Shown: piece after piece, positions 12,170 to 22,933 of the stretch
Numbering within the stretch: position 1 is the first letter of the stretch
How the letters are laid out: each line of letters opens with the position of its first letter
Assembly (NCBI GenBank): GCA_010909165.1
Contig: MU008217.1
Location: 124,001 to 188,000, forward strand
Length of the DNA: 64,000 nt
Reading direction: 5' to 3'
Origin: Anthoceros angustus
Taxonomy: Eukaryota > Streptophyta > Anthocerotopsida > Anthocerotales > Anthocerotaceae
Program-made: the position numbers and the translations under genes
Notes under the pieces: model-generated
What the model saw: the letters and a program-made list of their open reading frames with translations, nothing else
Databases searched by the model: none
What the model was told of the DNA's origin: nothing

Positions 12170-14010
12170 TCAATGTATGACATCAGTGACGTCGCCATGA
12201 CAGGACTTTTGCGGCTAATTGACCGATATTCGCCACCGGGCGCCAAAGACATGTACGAGGCCAAGGCACTTTTATACATGTTTGGGCCAAGGTACGAGAA
12301 AATCCACTGTTGTGAGAGGGACTGTGTTTTATACAGGGGAGAGTACGCCGACTACACGCATTGCCCAGAATGCGACACACCGCGGTTTAGGGAAGGGTTT
12401 GATGAGGAGGATGAAATACCGCGTAAGGTGCTTTGGCATTTTCCGTTGAAGGCACGCCTGGCGCGAATGTTTCAAATGCCACATACAGCCGAGATGATGA
12501 CATGGTATGTGGGGAAACAGAGCCAGGACGGGACATGACCATCATGGTGACACCAGCTTGACAGCTCTTGATGGAGTAGACGGCTTTGGGGAAGAGCAAC
12601 GAACGTAAGGTTTGCATTGTGCATGATGGCTTCAATCCATTTGGCCACAGTGTCCGCAAACACATCCATATGGCTTTTGTTGTTCGTGCACAATATGCCA
12701 CCATGGGCCAGCACAAAGGATGCGAATGTGATTATGCCGTTGATTGTGCTCGCATCGCCAGAAGGCGTCTTTATGGCGCCTTTAATCGAGGACTGCAGGA
12801 CCTTTGGAGAGGCATGGACACGGAAGACTTCTCCAAACCGTCAACCATCCAAACAGGCATTTCAAACTACGAAAGCGATTTTGCACGTCATAGCATTACC
12901 CAGCCTTGGGACCTCGGACGGATTGCAAGTGAGGGGCCCGTGCATGTGTTGATTCTTTGGGAGGACTTGGATTCACGGTATTCTTGGACTTGAAGAAAGA
13001 AATATATGCTGGTTTTAGGAGGTGGCTTCCGCGACGGACGGTGGTGCTGGTACAATGGAGTGGCGAGTATCGGCCCCACCGCCCGCCATCTTCGTCGATG
13101 TCATCAAGATATGGCAGAGTGAACGCGACCCCGGCGGACTGCGCCATCGAGGCCGGTTTGGAACCCGACGAAGGTCGGCCTTGTTTGTAGACCTCCCATA
13201 CTTGGCGGTTTTTTGAAATGGGCACCAAAGGACGTTATGCACGAGAAAACAACGCCGGCCATTTGGCACGCTGGGAGACCGAGATGACATAGCCTCGCGG
13301 ATGGACATGGAAGCGAGTGGAGGGAAGGGTGGTTATGGCTGTGGGAGAGGATGGCCATTGCTCGCATATGTCCCGGGTCGAGAGGAACTGAAACGGGTTA
13401 TTGCGAAATGAAACGCGCCAACGGGTACGGATCTAACATAGCTGCGAAAATCGCGAGCGGCAAGGTTGAGGGCGTGCGACCGCACATAATGATGGAAGTA
13501 GTCTTCCCTATTGTCCTCCGAGGGTGCATAGACCCGGCGTGTACAAGGCGGTGGTCAAGTTAGGTCTGCAGTGGATTTGCCACGGACAATACCGGGCCAT
13601 GAAATCCAAGCAATGAAAGAGGAGGCGAGGTGCGATCCGGAAAAGCAATTCCTCCAAAATGTTTGATATATCGACTCACCGATAATCCATCTAGTGGACG
13701 AGGTAGTGTTTCGGACCGGTGCACACGAGGTGGATGTACCGCCGAAAGATACCTTGGGACGAGCGGATGTCCGGCATGACGAGGCCGGAGGCGATAGCGT
13801 TGGGGTACTTGAAGGAGGAGAGCATGCACTATGGGATGGCATTTTTGCGGCGTTATTATGGTCACGTTGGAGGGCTATGGAGTGCGAGCGAGACGGAGAG
13901 AAGGTACTCGGTGGAGAGGTACAAATTGGATGCCGTGGAGGCAGGGGACACTATGTGTTGTACCACATGGAGGTGATGCGCTTCTAGATATGTACGAGGA
14001 AGAGGTCGGA
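12170..14010 (+). pseudogene. Decayed CACTA transposase (tnp2/TNPD family)
   Basis: Fragments of a tnp2-family transposase appear in order but in different frames. At 12176-12526 there is the EAKALLYMFGPRYEKIHCC block followed by a C-x4-C...CPEC cysteine cluster (ERDCVLYRGEYADYTHCPEC), then VLWHFPLKARLARMFQMP and a TAEMMTWY block. At 12600-12800 there is DGFNPFG in one frame and MPPWASTKDANVIMPLI plus a following FMAPLIEDC block in the next. At 13719-13860 there is VHTRWMY followed by GYLKEESMHY. These correspond to conserved blocks of EnSpm transposases. Frameshifts and internal stops between them rule out a full product. It would bind the terminal repeats and excise the element if intact. 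Confidence 0.85.
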
Positions 14011-16668
14011 GGTATGGTTCACGTGGAGACCGCGAACTTTCAAGGTTTGGCGCATGGAAGGGCTGCCAACGCATGGGAGAATCACCCGGCTATGACGGAT
14101 GAAGTGCGCGCTATCATGGACGGTCCACGAATGGAGTGAGCTTATCGGCATATGTGGAACAAAGGCAGCCACCTTAGAACTATAGAGGCGATAGACGGCC
14201 GAGCACTAAGACAAGGCGGTGCTCGCAAAATTTTAATGAGCGGACGATGAAGGTTGTGAAGGAGAGCGAGTGTTTTATATGGTCACATACAGAAATTTTG
14301 CGCTGCACTCGGGAGGAGTAGCAAGGTCAAGGTTCGTGGTACGAGTGTGTGAGGACCTGTGCCATCATTGCGACATCGTACACCGACCGGTGAACATGGA
14401 GAGACTTTGCACATACAGATGCGCTCCATCGATGGCCCATTTGTGTGGCCCTCACAGTAACCCAATGCATGCTACATCCGAGACGATGGATGAAAACATC
14501 GGGTGGGTGGCGCTCCCGCACCAAAGACGGGGATGGAGGGTAGGAACCCATGGATTGAGGCGATAGGAATGATCGTAATTGGGGTAGAGATGATGACGCG
14601 CAAGTGACGGGTTTGCCGACCTCCATAATATGGCGGGCTTGCTGCACATTAATCCTCCATATATGAAACGAATAAATTGACAAAGACAACACTAAATGCC
14701 TCGAATGCACATTGGTGACGCTGCACTGATGGTAACCGGAAGTCAATGAACAAGGGATATGAGTGTGAAGCGGCGCGCTGGCCAGCATGTTCGCAATTGC
14801 CTCGAAGGACGCCATGGATGGCTCATATGTTTCAAATCTAAGGCCCGGTTATGCTGGAGTGCGATACCGCCATGAGGGACGAAGGAAGGAAAAGGTTGGA
14901 GAGGGAGCCAAAAATTGCAGGGAAGGAAGGTCAACGCATGCACGTAAAATGGCGGAGACTGAGAGGTGGCCAAGGATGTCGATGCGGCCGACGAACCTAC
15001 TACAATCGGGAGGCGTCTGCCGATGTGAGACCGAGGAAGGTGGAGGGGATGAGGAGGGTAGGTCTTGCCTATCCTCCTCATCCGCCCCATCCACCTTCCG
15101 GCTCAATCGGCGAGCACGGTGGGAGGAGGCCGCCATCGCAAAGGAGGCAACAAAGCGTGAAGGAGGGAAGACGCGATGGCGGGCATGTAGGTTCAGTTCG
15201 ATGAAACTTGGCACCTTCCATCCCGACGACGAATTGAGCAATGCAGCCGAGCTGCAGGACATGGACCAAGAAAGCGAAATCTTTGGACGAGTTAGTGTGT
15301 TGTGGCACAGATGATATCGTGACGCCTCACGCAACACATTGTACGTGTCCATATAGACGATCCGGATGAACGCTCATTTCCATGTGCATTGTGTGAATGC
15401 AATTGGATGTGCGAAGACGATGGATGGCAAGTAGGGGAATGGGAACTATCAAGGGAAGAGGAGAACAACCCGTCACGCTCTCCGGAGGAGTTGGATGTAA
15501 GAGAGGAGGACGAAATGCGGGAATGCAGAAGGTACAGCACGAAACGGACGGTCGGAGGGAGGGAGGAGCAGAAGGACCGACGGTGCAGAGGCCCTAGAAA
15601 GGGAATGGGGCGGAATTTGTTGCGGTGGAGGTGTCATATCAACCGCCAAGGTGGAAGGACAGGCACAATAGATGTGAATGCCCTCGTAAATGGTGTTGAT
15701 AACGAGGCCTTGGTGAATGCTTTGCTGCACAAGCATGGAGTGAAATGGCTGAGGAACGAATTGACAGAGTTGTGAAAGGCGTCGGCACCGTTGTTCGTGG
15801 GCTAAGCGAAGGAGACACGAAGAAATGCCGGAGCTAGTCGACAAAGGTTGTGAACGACTGGGTACCGACAAGGTGGAGGGACGCCCAAAAGCGTAGAAGG
15901 CCCGGTTAATCAAGTGTGTGGCGGAAGCCTTCCCAGTTAGTCAAGTCGTGCATAAGTAGACATTTCTCTCAAATGACGCGGACGCGAATGCCGATGTGTG
16001 ATGCTGCAAGGCGCTGGAAGAGAGGGAAAAGGGGAACTACCAATAGGAAACCTTCCATGGTGGACGATGAAGAGTGGGAAGATGCCTTAGCATGGGCACG
16101 ACACGAGCGAAAAGGAACGGCCGCTTTACCATCCAAGCACGAAATAGCAGCAAGGAGAGACTAGCCGAAATGGCGGTATGGGTCCAAACCCGTGGGGAAA
16201 GGGAGGTGACAGGGTGTTGCGGTTTCACAACGGTATGGCACGTATCCCGCAGATGACGAGGCGAGTATGGCATGCTAGAAGGAACGACAAACATGGAAGG
16301 GGGGCGGGCCCGGCGAGGGGCGATTCGGTGCCGGAGTTCCTCGGGGCGTGTGAGGAGGCAAAGTATGGACGAACCCACGATGCGTGAGATTGCCGGATAA
16401 CGCGGAAAGGATCTGGTCAATGATATAGAGTTGGAGAAGGATCCGATCTCGTGGCCTTCCAAGGAGGAGGATAGTGGAATGGGTCAATCCTTCACAACAA
16501 GGATGTGAGGGAAGCCATTCGAGCCGCAGGGGAGCCACAAGCATGTGGTGGAGAAAACGCGCACAAATGTGCGGGAAGGAAGGACGAATGGTGGGACAAC
16601 AAGGCGTAAGTGGAACCCGACATGGAGAGGGACGCCACGAGGTGAACGATCAACCATGGGAGGACAGG
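14011..16668. other. CACTA interior, right part: no recognisable gene
   Basis: The sequence is purine-rich on the plus strand (GAGG, GGAAGG runs) with many short overlapping frames and no domain. A TNPA-like accessory gene could be expected in this half, but I see no supporting motif. Confidence 0.5.
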
Positions 16669-17312
16669 ACATCAAGGTGTGGTAGGCCATGGAGCACCAA
16701 ATGACGTAACAAAAACAGGGTGCGACCGGCGAGAGAAGGAAACGCTTACCTGGGGCAAACATGACGCGGTGCGGCAGTGGCAAAATCGACATCGCCGACT
16801 ATGGCGAGGCGATGAGGTGGTGGTCCGACACCACGAACGGTTGTGGCGTAACATAGCAAAGGGTCATGATCGAGAGGGGGCATGGTGGGCGGGTGCCTCG
16901 GGAAACGGGGCAACGAAGAACATGGTAGGGAGAGGGGCGCACCGTAAGTGAGTTGTACATGGGGCCGTACATCCGTGGAATGGCGATGCTGGACATCAAG
17001 GCGGTGGTAGGCCATGGAGCACCAAATGAGAACAAAAAAGCGGTGCGGCCGTGAGAAGGCGCTTACGGTGGGGCACAGCGGTGCGGGCAGCCGAGCAAGG
17101 CGGTGACATCATGACTATGGCGAGGCGATGAGGTGGTGGTCCCAGCGACACCACGGGTGGTTGTGGCGAACATAGCGTGGCCATGATCGTGAGGGGGCAT
17201 GGTGGTATGGGTGCCTCGGGAAAGCAACGAAGAACATGGTAGGGAGAGGCGTCTAAGTGAGTTGTACATGGGGCCGGTACACATCCAGGGAATGGCGGAT
17301 GCAGTGGACATC
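16669..17312 (+). repeat. Two-copy tandem repeat of about 320 bp
   Basis: Copy 1 runs from the CATCAAGGTGTGG at 16669 to about 16993. Copy 2 runs from CATCAAGGCGGTGG to about 17312, where CATCAAG recurs. Shared landmarks include GGTAGGCCATGGAGCACCAA, TATGGCGAGGCGATGAGG, GAAGAACATGGTAGGGAG and GAGTTGTACATGGGGCCG. The copies differ by many small indels and substitutions, so the duplication is not recent. Confidence 0.85.
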
Positions 17313-18590
17313 AAGTGGTAGTGGCGCAGCAGGATGGGCGGATGGACAATGGAGGCGTGAGGGGGACCGTGGGGTGACGATGCGCAATGGTGCCAAAAAC
17401 GTTGCCATCACCGGGGCAGGAATGGAGGCGCGAGATGAAATGAGACATCTCACACGGGATCCAGCAGCCTCAATGGACAGATCGACGGGCCACATGGTGA
17501 CGATGAGGAAGAGCACAGGAGGTGGCGGAAGAGGATGGAGATGTGAACCTGCGTCGAACTTTGTACCCACACATACCGCCGAGCCGATGCCGAGAGCATG
17601 GACCGCATGGGCTAAAAAGGTGACGCAACCTATGGAGGATGGAGGAGGAAGAGGAAAGGAAGGGAATGCCCGGCAAGGCGGATGGGGAAGGAAGAGTTAC
17701 ATCCGAGGGTCGGCAGCCAAGGAACGTGACAAGCACGCAATCGGAGGCGGAAGTGGGCGGAAACAAAACAAAGAGAAGGCCGAGAAGGTAAGCTCGCAAA
17801 TTGCAATCGCACTCGCCAGTTTTGTGCTTACAGCCAAGGGCCATGGGAATGGCATGTGGTCATATGTTCTTGCAAATCCTGTGAAACAGTGGAATCGCTG
17901 AGCCAAAGACGGAAGGAAAAAACCAGACCGCTTGAGGAAGGAAGGGCAAAATCGAACTGTGGGAGGTGCACCGCCGCATAATGACGAGAGTAGCCCAAAC
18001 GAGAACGGGCGGGGCAACAGAGAATGCCAACCACAACCCCAATTCACCCCTCCCCATGCGAGGAGGGAGCACGAGGTCGCGGATGGAGATTGCTTCATTC
18101 CTCGCGCGACGAGTGAGCACGGACACCGCGGATGCGGATGCCGTAGATTCATCCCGCTACCGAGGGAGGACCCAATTTTGGATGTGGATGCGCAAAGAAC
18201 CGCATGTTATCTGTAGGGTGAAACGCTTCGTTGTTCTTGTGGACGTAAGGGTTTCCAAAACAAGTACCCTATACGGGACGCCCACAAGGGCAAACACGAA
18301 AGTGACGTGAAAGGCACCGCAATAATAGGGTGGAAAAACACAGAAATTTGCCGCCGTATTGCAAAACGGAGTGGACAACAATACCACTTGTACGTGTACA
18401 TAATTTGAAAAGGCATCGATATAAATTTGAGTAATGACATCGGCAATACGCACTGGAAGCCAAGGCATATTATATACTTATAGTCCGTACACATAACAAT
18501 AAAGGTGGGGAAAAACAAAGGAATGAAAGCAATAATGGCAAACCCACATGGGAAGGAGGTTCGTACCAAGCCTCAAAATCAGAATATAAG
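17313..18590. other. CACTA interior next to the right end: no recognisable gene
   Basis: Base composition passes from GC-rich to AT-richer towards the right end. Open frames on the plus strand (17257-17901) are Gly/Arg/Lys-rich without a domain. Confidence 0.5.
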
Positions 18591-18810
18591 AGGGTGTAAC
18601 ACTTTGGTTGTTGCAAATATGTTGAAATTTTGAAAGGGCCAAATACCGCCTCACTACATGCAACAAAATTGCAACAAGATCAACGCTGATTGTAACAAGA
18701 TGGAGGGTTGGTTACCAAGCTCGATGAATAAGGGCCAAATAAGTGTAACAAGACCCCACGATTTCAACATAATTGCAACATGGGGGGGTTCAAATCTTAA
18801 CAAAAAGTGT
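18591..18810. repeat. CACTA right subterminal motif cluster
   Basis: At least seven copies of (A/T)TG(T/C)AACA-type motifs lie within 220 bp: GTGTAACAC, GTTGCAA, ATGCAACA, ATTGCAACA, TTGTAACA, GTGTAACA, ATTGCAACA. They mirror the left-end cluster at 3852-3912. Confidence 0.7.
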
Positions 18811-18836
18811 AACATAGGGGGCCATTTCTAGTAGGG
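18808..18836 (-). repeat. CACTA right terminal inverted repeat
   Basis: A 29-bp perfect reverse complement of 3827-3855, ending CATTTCTAGTAGGG, followed directly by the CAA target duplication copy. Confidence 0.93.
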
Positions 18837-18839
18837 CAA
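18837..18839. repeat. Target site duplication, right copy (CAA)
   Basis: This is the second CAA copy, matching 3824-3826. Confidence 0.85.
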
Positions 18840-19164
18840 CCAACAGCCCTGGGGTAGACGTTCTTGCATAATGGACTTCAGCATTTATATGCTTTCCTTT
18901 AGAGTTGTCATCCTTAATCCTCTTACGACAATCTTTAATCCAGTGCCCTGGCTTGCCGCAGTAGTTACAATTTCCTGGTTTTGAGGTTGATGAAGAGTTT
19001 GAGTTGGGCTGAGAATTGAAGGACGTATGACCTCTACCTCTGCCGAAACTTCCTCTACCTCTACCTCGGCTCCTACCTCTGCCAAAACCCCCTCTACCTC
19101 TATTGGAGTAAAGGGCTGTATCACTCTGTTTGTGAAATGTATGAATAGTAGAACCTCCCTTCAT
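18840..19164 (-). pseudogene. Copia gag C-terminal part with zinc knuckle
   Basis: The minus strand encodes a Gly/Arg-rich stretch (RGRGRGSFGRGRG type), then a CX2CX4HX4C zinc knuckle, CNYCGKPGHWIKDC, and then a short linker that runs in frame into the protease half at 3823 when the CACTA insert is left out. Zinc knuckles bind the element RNA for packaging. The frame in this segment is open; decay lies elsewhere in the element. Confidence 0.85.
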
Positions 19165-19317
19165 TTGTTTTTCGAAGCTTAAAGAAGAAGGGCTCTACAA
19201 CTACGGGATGCTTAGGTTGATGAGGCGGTAGGGTCGTATGTATGATCACTACAAGTGCAATCTAGAGCTAAAGTGTTCATAGCTAGATGGAAGAGAGAGC
19301 AGCAGTGAGCTGCTGCC

Positions 19318-19830
19318 CTAGATTACGAAGCGATCACTCCAAGCAGGATGCAAGCTTGGCTCTGAGGCTCGAAACTTGGCTACATGACTCTCAATAGACG
19401 ACTCCTTCATGCGTAATGTCGATATTGCGGTTCGGTACTTGCCAATATCCTTTGGGTCATAGGTTTGAGAGCAATGGCGGACCCGTTGAGGCTGCGTCAA
19501 TCTTATATAATTATCATTTCTGCGAGCAGGAGGTACTTGAGAATTGTGGCCTTCGTCCTTATACTTCCATTCTAACTTATCTTTCATTGTCCATGGTACA
19601 TAATTCACCCCATTTGGTATGCGTGTTCGGATAAGCTGGACTGTCACCCTCTTGATGCGGACCCATCCTTTGACTTCCATACCTGAAGCTTTTCCTCTAG
19701 GATCGGCACCCGCGACACTCCAGGCATCAAAGTTATTTGGATTCAGACGGTCCTTCTCTTGCAACCTATCTAACCACAGAGTCGAGTTAGTAGAGGCGAC
19801 ATGATGCTGCGAGTTAAAAGGCAGGATCAA
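19318..19830 (-). pseudogene. Possible copia gag N-terminal region
   Basis: A 170-codon open frame lies where the gag N-terminus is expected, between the zinc knuckle and the leader. NYVPWTMKDKLEWK resembles the gag block in which a Trp-containing motif precedes the capsid helices. The rest is not convincingly gag-like and a stop and shift separate it from the zinc-knuckle frame. It could be partly untranslated leader. Confidence 0.4.
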
Positions 19831-20433
19831 GTTAGATGCGACAGTGAGCCATTTATTTCCTTGAGGGCGGGCAATGTACTCTCATGGCCATAGTCATCAT
19901 GGTCCGGAAATCTGCGACTTCTCTAGCATCTGCTCTTGTACGATGCGGGCGGTATCAATTCTTGATGTATATTCCAAGGCGTAGCACTTTTAATGTTCAA
20001 GAATTGAATTAGAATTGCACGATGTTGTGCTGAGAAAGCCTCACGGGCGTCGGGGTTTCTTGATGTGAAGTACTAACCCGTGATTTAAATAAGCTGACTG
20101 TTCGGGATATGAATTAGATGATCGAGGGCAATTTTGTATTCTTTGCGGATATGCGAGGAATAAAAGCGCGCCAAGAAGCAAGAGGCTCTCTCCTCTATGC
20201 TGTTGACGAGGATCTTGCTTTCTTATAATAAAGTTTCTCAAAATCGGGCTGTGTTTTGATGTGACTTCCTTTCTCAAACTACCATCCGGGGTTGCTATGC
20301 GAGACTTGCACTCCGAGGCATTTTATCTAGATCACTAGGGTTATGGCCGAGGCGCCATTATAACGGGTAATAGATAGAATTTTGAGCAAACTACCGATTC
20401 ATGGCGGAGATCAAACAATCAGAGCCACACCCA

Positions 20434-20447
20434 GGGCTCTGATACCA
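20434..20447 (-). promoter_or_regulatory. Retrotransposon primer binding site (initiator tRNA-Met)
   Basis: Read on the minus strand, TGGTATCAGAGCCC directly follows the end of the LTR (CGAAACA). TGGTATCAGAGC is the complement of the plant initiator tRNA-Met 3' end and is the standard copia primer site. Confidence 0.92.
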
Positions 20448-20672
20448 TGTTTCGTTTATAGGGTTCACAGTGAGAATGAAATCATAATCACGCTGAGCAA
20501 CCTTCCGCAGCATAAATCGTCTTAAAAGCAGAGAAAAAGTGCAGGGGAACATATATCCGTATCCCGTGAAAGCAGTTTAACAATAACTAACTTTAGCTTC
20601 TACAAAGGGTTGCAAAGTGCCTAAAGCTTATATTCAATATGTAACTTAACTAATAATTAATATTATCCAACA
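20448..20672 (-). repeat. Copia 5' long terminal repeat (225 bp)
   Basis: The inner boundary is fixed by the primer binding site. On the plus strand the segment starts TGTTTCG and ends ATCCAACA; on the minus strand it starts TGTTGGAT and ends GAAACA, giving TGTT...AACA short inverted ends. The outer boundary rests on that end motif only, because no second LTR copy is in the window. Confidence 0.7.
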
Positions 20673-22093
20673 AAGCCGGCGGGTTTTGGCAACCATCATG
20701 GAGCCGGTATACAGGGTCTCTGCGGGCAAGCGGAAAAGACCCGGTGGGAAGTGGAAACACTAGGGGCGGATGGTGCTTCTCCGGGGAGGCCGAGTGGGCG
20801 GCCCAAGCCGCTAAGAAGAAAGCGGAGTCCTAATTACTCTCTCGAATCGAGGAGGGAAAGCCTTGAGGGAAGGAAGAGGAGGTCAGTCCAGGTTAAAGCC
20901 AGATCGGACCAAGACCCTTGACCGTCTTGAGCAACTGAGCGGTAGCAGGAGCCCGACGCTGAGCGGAGGACCTAAACTGCGAGAGGCGAGAGGACCTCTG
21001 CGAGGCGCGAGGGAGGTTGGAGGAGGCCCAAGGCAGTGAGGAGGGCCGAGACACAGCGGGCGGGGCGGCTCGTGGGAGCAGCTTTTCAAGCTGGCTGAGG
21101 CTCGAGGGTGAAAAGGGGCGGGAGGCTGACCCATGACTAAGACAGTGGGACCATTAAGCGCAGGATCGGGCAAATTGGAGAGGCAGCAGCCAGGGAACAA
21201 CACATGGCTAACTGAGAGGAGGTGAGTAGGTGGCAGCGTGAAGCGAGCACCCGGACACGTCAGACTGTCATCTTGAAGAGAAGGAGGCATGAGGGAGATG
21301 GAGGATCTCTGCAGGCTCGGGTTCGCGTAGGGGCGGAGGAAAGCGGCGGCGGAGATGGAGGGCCGCAAGGAGACCTTAGAGCCTCTGACTCAAGAACACA
21401 GTGGTGAGCAGGCAAGGCTCTTGGGCGTGATCGGCGATCGCAGCCAGGCGAGATAGGCGACTCCGGCTCTGTTGGAGAAGGCGGAGGAGGTGGCGATGGA
21501 ACAAGGCGGGACATCGCCGAAATGGAAAGGACACTGGATGCAAACCAAAGGAATCGGGCGGAGTTGCCGGACCGCTGGGACTTTGGGAAGGAGATGGCGG
21601 AGCTTGAGGCCGATGATTAGATGGAGGAGTATGAGGCCACAGGCGCGAAAAGAAGCTCTTGGTCGATTGAGGGAAAGGCGGAGGGCTGACTGGCGCCATG
21701 GCGAATAGGTGGGTGAGGAGTGTGCAAGCGAAGGGGGCTGGAGCAGGCGGAGGCCGGCGGGCTGCGAGGGAAGTAATGAGCCTCCACAGGTAGTCTCACA
21801 AGATTACACGCGGCTCAAGCTGGCTGAACACAGGCCGATGGAGCAGGCCGGAGCAAGCAAGGCGACATGCCTTTCAATTTCTTGCGGGCACACCTATGGC
21901 AAAGGGGTCTGCAGGGTGCTCAGGGCGCATGTGGAAGAAGCGATCCGGCCAAGTCGACACGGACTTTGCCTACTACATATTTGAGCTCCTCAAGGCTTTG
22001 GAGGTTCACGCGTCACCCGCGACAAGCAATGGGCCGGACCTCAGGAGAGAGATCGGAAAGGAGGGAGAGAAGAAGGGCCGGGGACCTTAGCAC
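20673..22093. other. Purine-rich sequence, probably decayed retroelement or degenerate coding DNA
   Basis: The plus strand is rich in GAGG, GGCGGAG and AAGGAGG runs. Short Glu/Arg-rich open stretches occur (for example about 21440-21628, containing ERTLDANQRNRAELPDRWDF, and 21896-22090, containing GQVDTDFAYYIFELLKALE) but stops separate them and I recognise no family. The minus-strand open frame 20883-21368 is Pro/Ser/Leu-rich and looks like a shadow of the purine bias. Confidence 0.4.
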
Positions 22094-22317
22094 GAGCCTT
22101 GAATGGCGTTGTTTGGGGTACGCCGTAGTAGTAGTTGAGCGCCGGGTTGTTCCCGTTCAGCAGGTTCAGGTACGGGCTGAGCGGCGGGGCGGATGCCGGT
22201 GTTCGCCGGTGGCGGGTAGTACGGCAGGCCGCCCCCGCCCGGGTACGGGTACGGCTGCTGGCCGACCGCCGCCCCCGCCAGCCACGCCGCCGCCAGCACG
22301 CTGCACAGCCGTGTCAT
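22094..22317 (-). pseudogene. Small secreted protein, planctomycete-like, frameshifted
   Basis: ATG at 22315-22317 opens an Ala/Leu-rich signal peptide (MTRLCSVLAAAWLAGAAVGQ) followed by a Pro/Tyr/Gly-rich segment. A one-base shift near 22192 moves the frame to SPYLNLLNGNNPALNYYYG, a Pro-Tyr-Leu-Asn-Leu-Leu repeat-type segment I associate with planctomycete secreted proteins. The sequence is cut by the junction near 22094. Function is unknown. Confidence 0.55.
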
Positions 22318-22328
22318 CGCCCGTCTCC

Positions 22329-22516
22329 TTAGCGGGTGCCGGTGCCGAACCCGTTCCCGCGGCCGGAGATCTGGTTCACCGTCTGGGCGCGAGCAGGTGG
22401 CGCGAACAGCCGCTCCACCGGGGCCAGCACGCGGGCTGGGGTGTTGTCCACCGTCACCAGCCGCTGGGCCTTGATGTACACGTGGTCGCCGGGGAACAAC
22501 TGGTAGTCGGTCTGGG
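22329..22516 (-). CDS. C-terminus of a planctomycete polysaccharide export-type protein (partial)
   Basis: The minus strand from the N at 22517 to TAA at 22329-22331 reads as one frame containing DYQLFPGDHVYIKAQ, then LAPVERLF and a short tail. Planctomycete polysaccharide export (SLBB/Wza-like) proteins share a Tyr-Gln-Leu-x-Pro-Gly-Asp-x-x-Tyr-x-Lys segment followed by LAPVER. The 5' part is missing at the N. The signal-peptide gene starts 11 bp downstream, a spacing typical of bacterial operons. The identification is from memory of the family. Confidence 0.6.
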
Positions 22517-22518
22517 NC

Positions 22519-22764
22519 CTCGACGTTCGGCCGGTCTACAACGCCGACGCAACTGAGATCGTCGAGTACCGGACTCTCATCACGCTGGGCCTCACCATCC
22601 ACTCAACGACCTCGGGCGATTTTGAGGAGGTAGTGGTTCAACTGGTCGAAGACGATCTGGCCGAACTCCGAGCACAGTTCAGTCGTCTTGACAACAAGTT
22701 GTCGGTTCTGAAGAAGAAAGCACCGCTCGGTGGGCAACCTGGAAGGAGGGCGCACCATGAATGA
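22519..22764 (+). CDS. Unidentified bacterial-like protein, 3' part
   Basis: From the N the plus strand reads 81 codons to TGA at 22762-22764. The product contains VYNADATEIVEYRTLITLG and an acidic/helical stretch VQLVEDDLAELRAQFSRLD, ending in a basic tail. It overlaps the next start in an ATGAATGA arrangement, a bacterial hallmark of translational coupling. I do not recognise the family. Confidence 0.5.
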   Translation, partial: LDVRPVYNADATEIVEYRTLITLGLTIHSTTSGDFEEVVVQLVEDDLAELRAQFSRLDNKLSVLKKKAPLGGQPGRRAHHE

Positions 22765-22933
22765 CAGCAGTTGTCCGCCTGTTCCGGGTAAGCGAAACGG
22801 GTACGGCTCGGTTGGTCGTTCCCCGAATACAGCGAGGACGCTTGGTCCCAGCGTTTTAAGGAAAAACGCCACCGAGCCACACGCCCAATACTTACGAGGT
22901 GGAAAGCACCCTCTGTTTAGTCCACAAGGCTGA
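22757..22933 (+). CDS. Hypothetical bacterial-like short frame
   Basis: ATG at 22757 overlaps the end of the preceding frame. The 58-residue product (start MNDSSCPPVPGKRNGYGS) has no recognisable domain and may be frameshifted or a chance frame. Confidence 0.25.
   Translation: MNDSSCPPVPGKRNGYGSVGRSPNTARTLGPSVLRKNATEPHAQYLRGGKHPLFSPQG

Larger units (their letters stand above)
3827..18836. mobile_element. 15,010-bp CACTA (CMC/EnSpm-class) DNA transposon
   Basis: The element has perfect 29-bp terminal inverted repeats (3827-3855 and 18808-18836), a 3-bp CAA target duplication, and subterminal arrays of short TGTAAC/TTGCAAC motifs at both ends. It holds a decayed tnp2-type transposase on the plus strand at about 12170-14010. 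Together these fit a CACTA element. The termini read CCCTACTAGAAATGG rather than the canonical CACTA start. It inserted into a copia element, so it is the younger of the two. The rest of its length holds no gene I can recognise. Transposase frameshifts imply it depends on a partner or is dead. Confidence 0.87.
353..20672 (-). mobile_element. Decayed Ty1/copia LTR retrotransposon, split by a CACTA element
   Basis: Reading on the minus strand from 20672 to 353, the order is 5' LTR, tRNA-iMet primer binding site, leader, gag with a zinc knuckle, protease, gag-pre-integrase, integrase, reverse transcriptase and RNase H. This order (integrase before RT) defines Ty1/copia. The element is interrupted between gag and protease by the CACTA transposon at 3827-18836. 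Removing the insert with one CAA copy leaves the gag-protease frame open. Several frameshifts in pol show the element is dead. The 3' LTR is not visible: sequence below 353 does not match the 5' LTR and holds a host gene end. Confidence 0.88.

Noticed and set aside
20883-21368. 161-codon Pro/Ser/Leu-rich minus-strand frame
   Set aside because: Looks like the complement of purine-rich DNA rather than a gene; no motif.
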